Part shown: in pieces, positions 63,880 through 64,000 of the stretch | Position numbering within the stretch: position 1 is the stretch's first letter | Layout of the letters: each line of letters starts with the position of its first letter | Source of the DNA: a virus | Reading direction: 5' to 3' (one strand) | Length of the DNA stretch: 64,000 nucleotides | Virus record (IMG/VR): IMGVR_UViG_3300046477_000387 | Coordinates: 1 to 64,000 of that record | Notes under the pieces: generated by a model | Database searches by the model: none | The model's input: only the letters and a program-made list of their open reading frames with translations | Told to the model about the DNA's origin: nothing | Translations under genes and position numbers: made by a program

Positions 63880-64000
63880 TCAGAGCGCCTTTGCCTTGTC
63901 CAGCCTGTCAATCACGTCCTGGATCACGTCGAGGCGCTGCTGCAGCACTTCGGCGAGGAACTTGCGCTTGTCGTCGGTAATGGTTGGCCGTTCCAGTGCG
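63880..64000 (-). CDS. C-terminal end of a gene running off the window
   Basis: The last 39 or so residues of a helical, charged protein (ITDDKRKFLAEVLQQRLDVI; QDVIDRLDKAKAL) ending in TGA at 63880. The start lies beyond the window. Not identifiable. Confidence 0.55.
   Translation of the reverse strand, partial: ALERPTITDDKRKFLAEVLQQRLDVIQDVIDRLDKAKAL

Overview
The window is most of the genome of a temperate, lambda-like, long non-contractile-tailed phage (siphophage) or prophage of a high-GC proteobacterium. A Burkholderiales host fits the base composition and the tRNA-Cys attachment site, but this is an inference. Nearly all genes from about 55.5 kb down to 117 lie on the minus strand. They are tightly packed, often with ATGA-type overlaps, and include a complete structural cassette.

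Layout, from high to low coordinates. 63.9-58.7 kb: accessory segment with small orphan genes, two paralogous small genes, repeated hairpin elements, a repeat-rich protein gene, a canonical parS sequence fused to a phage operator, and a NUMOD4/HNH endonuclease. 58.8-55.5 kb (plus strand): SLOG protein, ribbon-helix-helix protein, small membrane protein, SF2 helicase and HNH endonuclease. 55.5-49.7 kb (minus): two ParB-like proteins, a DUF2829/Tad2-type protein, a zinc-ribbon protein, a metallopeptidase, an ABC ATPase, a thioredoxin, membrane proteins, a GNAT-fold protein and a winged-helix protein. 49.1-20.5 kb: terminase, portal, scaffold, capsid, head completion, tail tube, frameshifted tail chaperone, tape measure, lambda M/L/K/J-like tail tip and three successive fibre proteins. 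20.0-18.3 kb: lysis (XhlA-like, GH24 endolysin, holin, Rz/Rz1). 18.3-6.1 kb: metallophosphoesterase, PhoH, exonuclease, Acb2-type anti-CBASS protein, Hfq-like protein, DnaB-type helicase, zinc/TOPRIM primase, WGR-like protein, DNA ligase and guanylate-kinase-like enzyme. 6.0-2.6 kb: attP in a tRNA-Cys 3' end, integrase, excisionase-like protein, an HTH-PAS regulator and an XRE regulator. 2.1-0.1 kb: CobT-like metallopeptidase/VWA protein.

The most striking feature is a 14-bp palindrome, AGTCAGTTTTGACT and variants. I located about 30 copies, almost all in gaps between transcription units from one end of the window to the other, often touching a -10 or -35 hexamer. This looks like a genome-wide operator (stoperator-like) system under one regulator. 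The best candidate is the HTH-PAS protein, whose own start codon overlaps a variant site. No S24-type self-cleaving CI repressor is present in the window, so prophage control may depend on a PAS-sensed signal rather than on RecA.

The phage also appears equipped against nucleotide-signalling defences. It has an Acb2-like and a Tad2-like sponge at separate loci, plus a SLOG protein. A GNAT + ABC ATPase + ParB group may be a Mom-like DNA-modification or protection module. All functions are inferred from motifs read by eye; no database search was run.
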